Assembly: GCA_014801585.1 (NCBI GenBank)
Contig: JAAVDX010000016.1
Location: 1 to 54,903, forward strand
DNA: 54,903 nt
Origin: Bacteroides sp.
GTDB taxonomy: Bacteria > Bacteroidota > Bacteroidia > Bacteroidales > Muribaculaceae
Reading direction: 5' to 3'
A model generated the notes under the pieces. It saw only the letters and a program-made list of their open reading frames with translations. It was not told where the DNA came from and did no database searches. Position numbers and translations under genes: made by a program. This document shows positions 1 to 8,927 of this stretch, in pieces (the stretch's first letter is position 1; each line of letters starts with the position of its first letter).

Positions 1-519
1 CATATTCAGGTAAGCGGAGATTATCGCGAATCCTGGCAACCTCAACCGATGTCGGATAAGGCTATAGAGGAAGCACGCGACATTGCCCGGAAGATCACGG
101 ATGCTCTCGGCGGCTACGGCATCTTCGGAGTAGAACTATTCGTGAAGGATGATCACGTGATCTTCAGCGAGGTTTCTCCACGTCCGCACGACACGGGTAT
201 GGTCACAATGATTTCGCAGGATCAGAGTGAGTTTGCCCTCCACGCACGCGCAATCCTCGGACTGCCCGTTCCGGAGATTCGCTTCTACGGTCCGTCGGCC
301 TCAATGGCAATCGTAGTGGAAGGAGATACTGATCAGGTTGTCTTCGAGAATCCCGAGGACGCACTTCTCGAACCGGGCACTCAGCTCCGGATCTTCGGCA
401 AACCGGAAGTGAGGGGGCATCGTCGCATGGGCGTGATTCTCGCTACGGCTGACAGCGTAGAGGAGGCACGCGCAAAATGCAAGCGTGCATACGACCGCCT
501 GCGCATCACCTGTCTCTGA
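1..519 (+). CDS. purT: Formate-dependent GAR transformylase PurT, C-terminal part
   Basis: This is the 3' part of the ATP-grasp enzyme that makes formyl-GAR from GAR, formate and ATP, the third step of purine synthesis. The reading frame is open from base 1, so the true start lies outside the window and about 172 codons remain. Visible family landmarks are DYRESWQPQ near the edge, [14 protein letters not shown], then [15 protein letters not shown], which carries metal- and ATP-binding residues of the ATP-grasp fold, and the C-terminal [14 protein letters not shown] segment. All are very close to the well-studied enterobacterial PurT. It stands apart from the large purine cluster at 38-54 kb but serves the same pathway; no purN is seen in the window. 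No clear terminator follows it in the 118 bp before the amylase gene. Function is secure; only the N-terminal part is missing, because of the window edge. Confidence 0.95.
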   Translation, partial: HIQVSGDYRESWQPQPMSDKAIEEARDIARKITDALGGYGIFGVELFVKDDHVIFSEVSPRPHDTGMVTMISQDQSEFALHARAILGLPVPEIRFYGPSASMAIVVEGDTDQVVFENPEDALLEPGTQLRIFGKPEVRGHRRMGVILATADSVEEARAKCKRAYDRLRITCL

Positions 520-637
520 TTACGCGATTATCCTTAATACGATACAACTGCTCTTCCTCACTCTCCTATCCACCTTAGAAAGACTTAACTGACCAAACTA
601 AATAATTTCCATATAAAAGTTAACTAAAATTCTTACA

Positions 638-2950
638 ATGAAACGACTTATCAGTGCGGCAGCGTTCAGCTGGATGCTTATTGCCTCCGCTTATGCCGCT
701 GATTACGGATTGCCCGCCAATATTCAGGACGGCAATATCCTCCACTGTTTCGACTGGACATTCGCAGATATCCAGAAGGAACTACCTAACATCGCCGAAG
801 CAGGGTTCGGTGCGGTGCAGGTATCACCGGTGCAGGGCAACTGCGCTACGAACGCAGAATGGTTTTATGCCTACATGCCCTATGACTTCGCTTTCCGCGC
901 GAACGGCAACGGCTCACGCACACAATTGCAGAACCTCTGTACGGAAGCAAAGAAATATGGCATCAAGATTATAGTAGATGTCGTAGCCAACCACGTGAAT
1001 CAGGCCACAGGCTATCATGACACTTGGTGGGACTCAAACGGACGAGTACGTTGGAACGGCGGCTGCGACTACAACAACCGCTACTCCATCACCCACAATC
1101 AGCTTGGAGAATATGGCGACGTCAATTCGGAAGATGCTCAGGTGCAGGCTCGAGCAAAAGCGTTCATCGAAGATCTGAAGAGCCTCGGAGTTGCCGGAAT
1201 ACGCTGGGATGCCGCGAAGCATATAGGTCTGCCCTCAGAGAGCTGTAATTTCTGGTCGGAGATGGCCAAAGTGAACGGACTCTGGCACTATGGCGAGATT
1301 CTTGACGGTCCCGGCGGTGACAAATACAAACTGCTGAAAGAATATACCCAATATATCGGAGTGACCGACTCGGAATATTCCAAATGGACATTGAGCGAGG
1401 TGGAAGGCGGAAGAGTCCCTTCGGGCGGCGGCAGCTGGACAGCGAATGGCGTACCTTCGACGGGAATCGTATATTGGGCTGAAAGCCACGATGATTATTC
1501 CAACGACGGCCAGTATGGCAAAAATACGGCACTTATCTCTCAGGATAAGATGGATCGCGCCTATGCTATCACAGCCTGTCGTAAAGGAGAGGCAGCTCTC
1601 TACTTCTCGCGCCCGTCGGCCACGTCGCGCACAGCCATCAAGATGGGACAGAAAGGAAGCACTCACTTCACTACGAAGGAAGTAGCAGAAGTCAATAAAT
1701 TCCGTAACGCAATGGTAGGACTTGACGACTACTATTCATCATCCAACGGCGTGGCATCCATCACGCGTAAGGGGGGTGGCGCAGTGATCGTAGTCGGAGC
1801 CGGCGGCAGCCGCAGCGTAAGCGTGCCCAACGGTGGAGGTTACGTACCGGCCGGCACTTACGTTGACCATGTGTCGGGCAATAAGTTTACGGTGACGTCT
1901 ACAACGATAACCGGTCAGACCGGAGCAAGCGGTATTGCCGTAATCTATGGAGAAGTGACCCGTGAACCGAACGTAACACTTTCTCCCGCCGGTGGTGATT
2001 TCAACGAGACTGTAAAGGTAACTCTCACTCCCGAGAACTACTCAACCGCGTGGTATAAGATCGGGAACGGCGCACAGGTGAATCTGACAGGCGCAACCAC
2101 CATCACACTTGGCGCTGACATGCAGATCGGACAGAGCGTAACCATTACGTGGAGCGCTACAGACAGCAAGGGGGTAACAAAGACCGGTTCGGCCAAGTTT
2201 AACAAGGTAGAGAAGGTAGTTCCGCAGACAGCCTACGCATATTTCGACAACACAGGCAACTGGAATGAGGTCTACGTATGGGCATGGAACTCAACCGACA
2301 ACTGTACTCAGAGCGGCGCATGGCCCGGCGATAAACTGACCAAAGGGACAGACGGCAAATATCTTTGGACTGCTCCCGAGGGGAAAGAACCGACCCAGAT
2401 TATCTTCAACGACGGCAACGGCACACAGACAGATGACCTGGAATTTTCCAATGGGGCGACCTACAAGGCCGACGGCAGTTTCAGCGGCGGAGGCGACCCG
2501 ATTGATCCTCCGACGCCCCCGACTCCTCCGGTAAACGGCGAATATAAGGTATATCTCCAAAACACCAACAACTGGGCTCAGCCTTACGTGTGGGTATGGA
2601 ACGAAAGCGATAACTGCACTTATGGCGGTACATGGCCCGGAGATATGATGACCCTCGAATCAAGCGGCCTTTGGAGCTGGACTGCTCCGGACGGTAAGGT
2701 GCCGACGATGATTATCTTCAACGGTGGCGGCGACGATACGAAGACTGATGACCTGAAGTTTGTCAATGGAGCCACTTACAAATGCGACGGCACTTATGTT
2801 GAGAATCCGACTGTCGGTATCGATACTGTCGAGACAGTGGAAGAAGCTCCGATCTACTACAATATTCAGGGCGTGAGGGTCGACAATCCCACTTCGGGCC
2901 TTTATATCAAGGTGACGGGCAGAAAGATTGAGAAGGTGGTAGTACGCTAA
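638..2950 (+). CDS. Secreted GH13 alpha-amylase with two tandem starch-binding modules
   Basis: Predicted secreted alpha-amylase of 770 residues that cuts alpha-1,4-glucan. A signal peptide ends near AYA/AD at residue 20. The GH13 barrel shows DVVANH (114-119), GIRWDAAKH (187-195, nucleophile D191), acid/base E220 in HYGEIL, and H284-D285 in ESHDDY, so all three catalytic acids are present. After a C-terminal barrel domain and an Ig-like stretch (about 440-525) come two closely similar modules (about 532-615 and 636-720), each with W/Y-rich cores and WPGD motifs like the CBM26-type starch-binding modules. A Pro/Thr linker (about 624-631) joins them. The last 32 residues (YYNIQGVRV, SGLYIKV, KVVVR) resemble a type A C-terminal sorting tail. 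It has no SusC/D partners nearby and looks like a stand-alone gene. I see no convincing TAnnTTTG promoter directly upstream. The substrate could also be glycogen; the family is certain. Confidence 0.93.
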   Translation: MKRLISAAAFSWMLIASAYAADYGLPANIQDGNILHCFDWTFADIQKELPNIAEAGFGAVQVSPVQGNCATNAEWFYAYMPYDFAFRANGNGSRTQLQNLCTEAKKYGIKIIVDVVANHVNQATGYHDTWWDSNGRVRWNGGCDYNNRYSITHNQLGEYGDVNSEDAQVQARAKAFIEDLKSLGVAGIRWDAAKHIGLPSESCNFWSEMAKVNGLWHYGEILDGPGGDKYKLLKEYTQYIGVTDSEYSKWTLSEVEGGRVPSGGGSWTANGVPSTGIVYWAESHDDYSNDGQYGKNTALISQDKMDRAYAITACRKGEAALYFSRPSATSRTAIKMGQKGSTHFTTKEVAEVNKFRNAMVGLDDYYSSSNGVASITRKGGGAVIVVGAGGSRSVSVPNGGGYVPAGTYVDHVSGNKFTVTSTTITGQTGASGIAVIYGEVTREPNVTLSPAGGDFNETVKVTLTPENYSTAWYKIGNGAQVNLTGATTITLGADMQIGQSVTITWSATDSKGVTKTGSAKFNKVEKVVPQTAYAYFDNTGNWNEVYVWAWNSTDNCTQSGAWPGDKLTKGTDGKYLWTAPEGKEPTQIIFNDGNGTQTDDLEFSNGATYKADGSFSGGGDPIDPPTPPTPPVNGEYKVYLQNTNNWAQPYVWVWNESDNCTYGGTWPGDMMTLESSGLWSWTAPDGKVPTMIIFNGGGDDTKTDDLKFVNGATYKCDGTYVENPTVGIDTVETVEEAPIYYNIQGVRVDNPTSGLYIKVTGRKIEKVVVR

Positions 2951-2982
2951 GCCTTAACCTCTCACATTTACATCTAAAAAAT

Positions 2983-3014
2983 CCTTTGCAACACGGTTGC
3001 AAGGGTTTTTTTTT
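2983..3014 (+). terminator. Rho-independent terminator after the amylase gene
   Basis: A 10-bp stem (2983-2992 with 2996-3005, one G-T wobble) closes a 3-nt loop and is followed by nine consecutive T (3006-3014). It lies 32 bp past the amylase stop. Its T-tract runs straight into the -7 element of the next promoter. Confidence 0.9.
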
Positions 3015-3021
3015 ATCTTTG
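3014..3021 (+). promoter_or_regulatory. Bacteroidetes -7 element for the metal-efflux operon
   Basis: TATCTTTG matches the Bacteroidales -7 consensus TAnnTTTG and lies 40 bp before the adaptor start. A TTTG at 2985-2988 is 25 nt upstream, further than the usual 19-21, so the -33 box is uncertain. The terminator of the previous gene overlaps it by one base. Confidence 0.6.
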
Positions 3022-3061
3022 TGGCATAAACTGAAAAAACAATACGACCTAATATAAAGAT

Positions 3062-4261
3062 ATGAAATTAAGAAATCCCTTTGCGATTCTGTTTTCAATA
3101 GCTATCGCATTGACTATGACCGCATCATGCGGCGGACATGACGAGCATGACCACGATCATGAGGGACATGATCATGGAGCGGAATCAGCCCACGGCCATG
3201 AGGGACACGATCATGACCATGAGGGGGAAGGACATGAGGGGCGATCGGCCGGTGAAATTGTGCTCGAACCTCAGAAAGCGAAAGATGCGGGTGTAGCAGC
3301 AGAGGTGATTAAGCCGGAGGATTTCTCGGAGGTGATCGCCACGTCAGGACGCATACTACTTTCCGCCTCGGATGAGACTTCGGTAGTAGCCACGCAACCG
3401 GGTATCGTAAAGATGTCGCGAGCATGGACTTCCGGAATGGCGGTTGGGGCAGGCACTCCCCTCTTCTCCATATCGCAGAAGAATCTTCCGGAGGGGGATC
3501 TGGCAGCCCGGGCCCGTATAGATCAGCAGACTGCCAAGGCTGAGTATGACCGAGTCAAGAAACTTTACGATCAGCGACTGGCAACGGCGACTGAGTATGA
3601 GACAGCCAAAAATGCCTATGAGAATGCCAATCTTACCGCCGGGGCACTTGCGGGAGGGGGCAACGGTACTATCTCCGCTTCGCGCGGTGGATATGTTCTG
3701 TCATGTCTTGTAAAGGACGGGGATTATGTGGAGGTCGGGACTCCTCTTATGACCATCACCTCTACGAAGCGTATGCGCCTTCAGGCAGACCTTCCGATCC
3801 GCAATTTCGGAGATATCGGACGGATCACCTCCGCCAATTTCAGACTTCCTCAGAATGAGACGCTCTATCGGCTGGAGGCGCTAAACGGTAAGGTCGTGTC
3901 GCATTCGCGCGTAGCAGAGGGAAATTCGGCTTACGTACCGGTAATTTTTGAGTTTGATAATGCTCCGGGGGTGGTAGCGGGGAGTTTTGCGGAGATCTAT
4001 CTTCTCGGTAATCCGCGTCAGGGGGTATTGAGCGTGCCAAAGACGGCTCTAACAGAAGAGCAGGGACTCTTCTACGTGTATATTCAGGAGGACGACGAAT
4101 GTTATCGCAAGCGTCAGGTGAAGAAAGGCGCTACGGACGGTATAAAAGTAGAAATTACTTCCGGGCTTAAAGCGGGAGAGAGAGTTGTGACACAGAATCC
4201 AATGGCTGTAAAACTTGCTTCTATGTCGGGTGCGATTCCCGGCCATACCCACGAACACTGA
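3062..4261 (+). CDS. RND efflux periplasmic adaptor (HlyD/CzcB type) with His-rich N-terminus
   Basis: Membrane-fusion subunit that links the inner-membrane pump to the outer-membrane channel in a tripartite metal exporter. The N-terminus has a lipoprotein-type signal ending TASC at Cys23. Then comes a striking stretch (about 26-60) made largely of His, Asp, Glu and Gly, with many HDH and HEGHDH units, that should bind divalent metal. The rest has the standard order: beta-barrel and lipoyl halves around an alpha-hairpin (about 145-190, DQQTAKAEYDRVKKLYDQR), then a C-terminal membrane-proximal domain. The protein ends in GHTHEH, a second small His cluster. Length of 399 residues is normal. It is first in an operon with the pump (26 bp gap) and the channel. 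The His-rich segment argues for Zn, Co, Ni or a similar ion over drugs; the exact metal cannot be read from sequence. Confidence 0.9.
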   Translation: MKLRNPFAILFSIAIALTMTASCGGHDEHDHDHEGHDHGAESAHGHEGHDHDHEGEGHEGRSAGEIVLEPQKAKDAGVAAEVIKPEDFSEVIATSGRILLSASDETSVVATQPGIVKMSRAWTSGMAVGAGTPLFSISQKNLPEGDLAARARIDQQTAKAEYDRVKKLYDQRLATATEYETAKNAYENANLTAGALAGGGNGTISASRGGYVLSCLVKDGDYVEVGTPLMTITSTKRMRLQADLPIRNFGDIGRITSANFRLPQNETLYRLEALNGKVVSHSRVAEGNSAYVPVIFEFDNAPGVVAGSFAEIYLLGNPRQGVLSVPKTALTEEQGLFYVYIQEDDECYRKRQVKKGATDGIKVEITSGLKAGERVVTQNPMAVKLASMSGAIPGHTHEH

Positions 4262-4287
4262 AGCTCATAATACTATAATTTGATTTT

Positions 4288-7200
4288 ATGCTTGACCGCA
4301 TTATTCGATTTTCTCTAAATTTCCGATTGCTGATTGTAGGGCTTTCGCTATTTATTATCGGCATCGGTCTTTATACGGCTTCACGCACCGAGGTCGATGT
4401 ATTTCCAGACCTTAATGCTCCGACAGTGGCTATCATGACAGAAGCCGGGGGAATGGCCGGCGAGGAGGTGGAACGCCTTGTCAGTTTTCCGATTGAGACG
4501 GCAATGAACGGTGCATCGGGAGTGCGCCGCGTACGCTCTTCATCTACGGCCGGATTCTCGGTGGTATGGGTGGAGTTTGATTGGTCGACCGACGTATATC
4601 TTGCTCGCCAGATCGTAGCGGAGCGACTGGCCGGAGTGGCGGAGACGTTGCCTCCGGGTGTGTCGGCACCGGTCATGGGTCCGCAGTCGTCGATTCTTGG
4701 GGAGGTGCTTATCATCGGTCTGACTCCCGGGGAAGCGCCCTCCAATCACGAGGAAAAGGGGGATACGACATCAACTTCGATGCAAGACCTACGCACGATT
4801 GCAGAATGGAGTCTGCGACCGCGACTATTGGCCGTGGAGGGTGTAGCTCAGGTGAGTGTGCTCGGGGGTGAGATGAAGGAATTTCAGATACTCCTTGACC
4901 CGGCGAAGATGCGCCATTACGGAGTCAGTCTTGGGGATATAATGGGCGCTACGCGCGACATGAACCGCAATGTAGCCGGCGGAGTGCTATATGAATATGG
5001 TCAGGAATATCTTATACGCGGCGTGGCGGGGACCGAGATTATCGAACGGCTTAATGCCGCGAAGGTAGCAATGGCCGGAGATATGCCGGTCACTCTGGCT
5101 GATATCGCTGAAATCACCGAAGGCGCAGAATCGCCCAGGACCGGTCAGGCGTCGGTGAGGGGTAAGGAATCGGTGTTGCTGACCGTCACCAAGCAACCGA
5201 AGGTAGGCACAATAGAACTTACGGGAAGGCTTGAAGATGTGGTGGCTGACGTGGCAAAGACACTTCCTCCGGATGTGAAGGTATCGACCGATCTCTTCCG
5301 ACAGTCGGACTTTATCGAATCTTCGGTAAGCAACGTGAAGACCTCGCTGGTAGAGGGTGGTATCTTTGTCGTAATTATACTTTTCCTCTTTCTGGGGAAT
5401 GTCAGAACGACACTTATCTCAATCGTGACAATCCCGCTTTCGATCATCGTGGCGCTGCTCGTGCTCAATCTGCTCGGACAGAGTATCAACACTATGAGTC
5501 TCGGGGGACTTGCAATCGCTATCGGTTCGCTGGTAGATGACGCAATTGTCGACGTGGAGAATGTGTGGCGACGGCTGCGTGAGAACCGGATGCTGCCGGA
5601 ATCGGAGCGATGCAAAGGGAGAGAGATCGTGTTTGAGGCCTCACGCGAGGTGCGACTCCCGATCCTTAATTCCACTCTTATAATTATCGTCAGCTTCCTG
5701 CCTCTCTTCTTCCTCAACGGAATGGAAGGACGCATGCTAATCCCACTCGGAATAGCCTTTATCGCGGCGCTATTAGCTTCTACACTGGTAGCTCTGACTC
5801 TAACGCCGGTGCTTTGCTCATATCTGCTGATCCATCACCACACCGATACGGGGATGGAGAAAGAATCGAGAATAGTAGAATGGCTCAAGAAAGTATATGG
5901 CAAGGCACTTCGCGGAGCTATCGGGCATCAGAAACCGGTGCTTATCTCGGCTCTCTGCCTGCTGATTATTTCCATCGGGGTATTCTTTACGCTCGGAAGC
6001 AGCTTTCTGCCCCCCTTTAATGAGGGATCGTTTACGATCAATGTATCTTCGATGCCCGGAATAAGTCTGGAGGAATCCGACAAAATCGGCCGTCGCGCTG
6101 AAGAATTGCTACTCAGTGTGCCCGAGATTCAGACAGTGGCCCGCAAGACGGGACGTGCCGAACTTGATGAGCACGCACTCGGAGTCAATGTCTCCGAAAT
6201 TGAGGCACCATTTAAACTTGACGGGCGGTCGCACAAGGAAGTGGCAGCGGAGGTGCGCGAAAAACTTTCTTCGATCGCCGGAGCCAACATCGAAATCGGT
6301 CAGCCGATAAGCCATCGAATCGATGCTATGCTGAGCGGCACAAGGGCAGGAATCGCAATCAAACTTTTCGGAGAAGACCTTAACACTCTCTATCTGACTG
6401 CCAATCAGATAAAGGATGCGATCGGAGATATCGAGGGTATTGCCGACCTGAATGTGGAGCAACAGGTGGAGCGTCCGGAGATAAAAATCACTCCGCGGCC
6501 GCTGCTGCTCGCCAAGGCGGGAATCTCGATGCCGGAGTTTAATGACTTCGTGTCGGTGATGATCGGAGGAGAGAAAGTAAGTCAGGTATATGAGGGAGAC
6601 AGGAGTTTCAATCTGACGGTAAGATCGTCGGAGGCATCGAGAGCTACTATAGACGATCTGCGCAATATGCCTATCGACACTCCGGAGGGTACGGTGTTGC
6701 TCTCAGAAGTGGCCGACGTAACGTCATCATCAGGTCCGAATACGATAAGCCGAGAGAATGTGAAACGAAAAATCGTGATATCGGCTAATGCAGCTGACCG
6801 CGACCTCGGCAGTGTAATGAAAGATATTCAGGCAAGGATTGACGATAAAATCAAACTTCCGGAAGGATACCATATTGAATATGGCGGACAGTTTGAGAGC
6901 GAACAGGCGGCAAGCCGCACTCTGCTGCTGACATCACTTCTGAGTATACTCGTAATCTTTCTGCTCCTCTACATGGAATTCCGCAATGTGAAGGAAAGCG
7001 GTGCGATTCTGCTGAATCTGCCATTTGCGCTTATCGGCGGTGTGCTCGTGCTTCGCTTCACAAGCGGGGAGGTTTCGATTCCGGCCATTATCGGTTTTAT
7101 ATCGCTCTTCGGTATTGCCACGCGCAACGGTATGCTGCTCATAACCCGCTATAATATTCTGCGGTCTGAAGGGCTGGGACTGAGAGAAGCGGTCGTAAAA

Positions 7201-7473
7201 GGTTCGATCGACCGAATGAATCCGATTCTCATGACGGCATTGACATCTGCTCTCGCGCTTATCCCGCTGGCTGCCCGCGGCGATCTGCCGGGCAATGAGA
7301 TTCAGAGTCCGATGGCCGTAGTGATACTTGGAGGACTTATAACGTCGACCGTGCTTAACGCCTTCATCATCCCTATCATCTATCTCAATCTTAAGAAGAA
7401 CGATTCGCAGACCGGCAATACCAAAACAGATTCATTTGAATTGGTAAAGTCGGACAAATCAAACACTCTTTAA
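4288..7473 (+). CDS. CzcA/CusA-family heavy-metal RND efflux pump
   Basis: Inner-membrane, proton-driven pump of 1061 residues, the normal HME-RND length. It has one N-terminal membrane helix, a large periplasmic porter domain (about 35-340), a helix block (about 355-570), a second porter domain and a final helix block. The start EVDVFPDLNAPTVAIMTEA and the segment GEEVERLVSFPIE are typical of CzcA/CusA pumps. In the helix that carries the proton-relay acids it reads AIGSLVDDAIVDVEN (411-425) and lacks the DFGxxxDGA form of classic CzcA. At the positions where CusA has its copper-binding methionines (the YMPSTLPG and PLEMVET segments) this protein has NVSSMPG and GVNVSEI, so the copper triad seems absent. 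Substrate is therefore best left as an undefined metal ion. It sits between its adaptor and channel genes, 26 and 11 bp apart. Confidence 0.93.
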   Translation: MLDRIIRFSLNFRLLIVGLSLFIIGIGLYTASRTEVDVFPDLNAPTVAIMTEAGGMAGEEVERLVSFPIETAMNGASGVRRVRSSSTAGFSVVWVEFDWSTDVYLARQIVAERLAGVAETLPPGVSAPVMGPQSSILGEVLIIGLTPGEAPSNHEEKGDTTSTSMQDLRTIAEWSLRPRLLAVEGVAQVSVLGGEMKEFQILLDPAKMRHYGVSLGDIMGATRDMNRNVAGGVLYEYGQEYLIRGVAGTEIIERLNAAKVAMAGDMPVTLADIAEITEGAESPRTGQASVRGKESVLLTVTKQPKVGTIELTGRLEDVVADVAKTLPPDVKVSTDLFRQSDFIESSVSNVKTSLVEGGIFVVIILFLFLGNVRTTLISIVTIPLSIIVALLVLNLLGQSINTMSLGGLAIAIGSLVDDAIVDVENVWRRLRENRMLPESERCKGREIVFEASREVRLPILNSTLIIIVSFLPLFFLNGMEGRMLIPLGIAFIAALLASTLVALTLTPVLCSYLLIHHHTDTGMEKESRIVEWLKKVYGKALRGAIGHQKPVLISALCLLIISIGVFFTLGSSFLPPFNEGSFTINVSSMPGISLEESDKIGRRAEELLLSVPEIQTVARKTGRAELDEHALGVNVSEIEAPFKLDGRSHKEVAAEVREKLSSIAGANIEIGQPISHRIDAMLSGTRAGIAIKLFGEDLNTLYLTANQIKDAIGDIEGIADLNVEQQVERPEIKITPRPLLLAKAGISMPEFNDFVSVMIGGEKVSQVYEGDRSFNLTVRSSEASRATIDDLRNMPIDTPEGTVLLSEVADVTSSSGPNTISRENVKRKIVISANAADRDLGSVMKDIQARIDDKIKLPEGYHIEYGGQFESEQAASRTLLLTSLLSILVIFLLLYMEFRNVKESGAILLNLPFALIGGVLVLRFTSGEVSIPAIIGFISLFGIATRNGMLLITRYNILRSEGLGLREAVVKGSIDRMNPILMTALTSALALIPLAARGDLPGNEIQSPMAVVILGGLITSTVLNAFIIPIIYLNLKKNDSQTGNTKTDSFELVKSDKSNTL

Positions 7474-7484
7474 AAGAAAGCTAT

Positions 7485-8675
7485 ATGAATCCCCGCATAT
7501 TAATATTTTCTCTGCTCATCGGCGCCTGGGGCTCTCTATCGGTACTGCCGATTCATGGTCAGACAAAGCGTACGGTAAGTAGCGTAGTGGCCGAAATAGA
7601 GTCACGTAATCTTTCACTCCGCAGTCAGGAGGCCGAGAATAATGCCGAAATCATGGAGATGAAGTCGGAGAATGTAGTCGGACCGACCTCAATAGAATAT
7701 TCACCGTTTTTTCAGAGCGGAGTCACAGGATTGGCCTCGTCGGAACTTATCGTGAAGCAGGAATTTGACTTTCCTACTCAATACGCATCGCGCTCGAAAG
7801 CAGCCTCTCTGCGTAGAAAGGCTCTTGATGCAGAAATGCAGTCGAAACGCCGCGAGCTGCGTATTCAAGCTTCTCAAGCCTGTATCGACTACATAAGTGC
7901 ATCGGAGAAGGCCGATATTCTGGGGAAGCGTCTGGCTACGGCCGATTCCCTCGTCATGCTCTACGAACGGCTCTATAAAGAGCGTTCGGCGACGGCTCTG
8001 GAACTGAATCAGGTGCGTCTTTCACGTCAGGAGATAGGGAAATCGCTTTGTGAGGCACTGATGGGGGCCAACGAAGCATCGGCAGTACTTACAGGTCTCA
8101 ATGGCGGAGAGGGGCTGCAACTTGATGGATTGGAATACGATACCCCGATAGATGGAATACCGCTGCCGGCGGAAGCAAAAGATTATGCATCGGCCTCTCC
8201 GGAGGTGGCGTCCGCTATGGCCGACATCCGCTTTTCGGTACAGGAGATGCGACAGGCACGCGCAAGCTGGTTGCCGACTATCGGGATAGGCTATCGCCGC
8301 AATACTGAGCTTAGCGAGGCATCGAACGGTTTTGTGATCGGGCTTGATTTCCCTCTTTTCTCTACGGGTAAACGCACTGCGGCAGCCCGGGCTCGCAAAG
8401 AGGCCGCGGAGTATAAGCTTGAGGAAGCCGAGAGAAACGCACGCAATGAGGCTGAGGCGACTTTAGGGCAACTTATTTTCATGAGGCTGACGCTTGATTC
8501 CTACAATCCAAGCCTACTGCAAGAGACGATAGGTCTTTATGCGGAGAGTCTTGCTCTGCGCAAAATCACACTGATTGATTATCTTCGCGAGACTGACGTC
8601 ATCTACGATCGTCTGATCGCTCTAACGGAAATGGAGCAAGCCTACCGACGGCTGGCCGCTACGCTTCAACCCTGA
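7485..8675 (+). CDS. TolC/CzcC-type outer-membrane channel of the metal efflux system
   Basis: Outer-membrane factor that completes the tripartite pump. It starts 11 bp after the pump gene, clearly in the same transcript. A signal peptide covers about the first 25 residues (hydrophobic core LIFSLLIGAWGSL, then IHGQ). The mature part has the two long heptad-rich helical repeats of the family, with Ala-, Glu- and Arg-rich coiled segments (about 95-160 and 290-325) and a beta-strand section GIGYRRNTELSEASNGFVIGLDFPLF (about 265-290, cited as a region) that fits the membrane barrel. The length of 396 residues is a little short for TolC but usual for Bacteroidetes CzcC-like channels. No lipobox cysteine is seen. 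Confidence 0.87.
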   Translation: MNPRILIFSLLIGAWGSLSVLPIHGQTKRTVSSVVAEIESRNLSLRSQEAENNAEIMEMKSENVVGPTSIEYSPFFQSGVTGLASSELIVKQEFDFPTQYASRSKAASLRRKALDAEMQSKRRELRIQASQACIDYISASEKADILGKRLATADSLVMLYERLYKERSATALELNQVRLSRQEIGKSLCEALMGANEASAVLTGLNGGEGLQLDGLEYDTPIDGIPLPAEAKDYASASPEVASAMADIRFSVQEMRQARASWLPTIGIGYRRNTELSEASNGFVIGLDFPLFSTGKRTAAARARKEAAEYKLEEAERNARNEAEATLGQLIFMRLTLDSYNPSLLQETIGLYAESLALRKITLIDYLRETDVIYDRLIALTEMEQAYRRLAATLQP

Positions 8676-8683
8676 CGACTCCG

Positions 8684-8713
8684 AGCCCTCCGACCTTCAA
8701 TGGCCGGGGGGCT
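8684..8713 (+). terminator. GC-rich hairpin ending the metal-efflux operon
   Basis: A 12-bp stem (8684-8695 with 8702-8713) with one wobble and one A-C mismatch closes a 6-nt loop, 8 bp past the channel gene. There is no good T-tract after it, so it may terminate weakly or only protect the 3' end. The next 90 bp, up to the ugd promoter, show nothing I can name. Confidence 0.5.
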
Positions 8714-8808
8714 TGAAATTATATGTCCGGATTAATCTGAATCTGCCTGCGAGATGAGAGAAATATCGGAGAATAAGGGCAGGTTCGCTTTTAAAATCGC
8801 AGCTTACC

Positions 8809-8840
8809 TTTGCAAACTCCCGAAAGTTTTTGTAACTTTG
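8809..8840 (+). promoter_or_regulatory. Promoter of the plus-strand exopolysaccharide operon
   Basis: TTTG (8809-8812), then exactly 20 nt, then TAACTTTG (8833-8840): a full match to the Bacteroidales -33/-7 pattern. Transcription should start near 8846-8848, leaving a leader of about 80 nt before the ugd start. A second -7-like TACCTTTG (8805-8812) overlaps the -33 box and could act as an alternative start. Confidence 0.8.
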
Positions 8841-8927
8841 TAGAATCAAGCCCCCTGATAGATAAGGGGTGGAGAAAAGGACTGTAAGTCTATTGCAACT
8901 TTACTTTTCAAATATCTGCAAGATTAT

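Noticed and set aside
4288-7473. Calling the RND pump CusA (copper/silver)
   Set aside because: The methionine triad segments of CusA are replaced by NVSSMPG and GVNVSEI, and the adaptor is His-rich rather than Met-rich.
8829-8840. GTAAC in the ugd promoter as another HTCS site
   Set aside because: Here GTAAC is part of the TAACTTTG -7 element itself and the flanks do not match the 26-bp box. It is a reminder that GTAAC alone is weak evidence.
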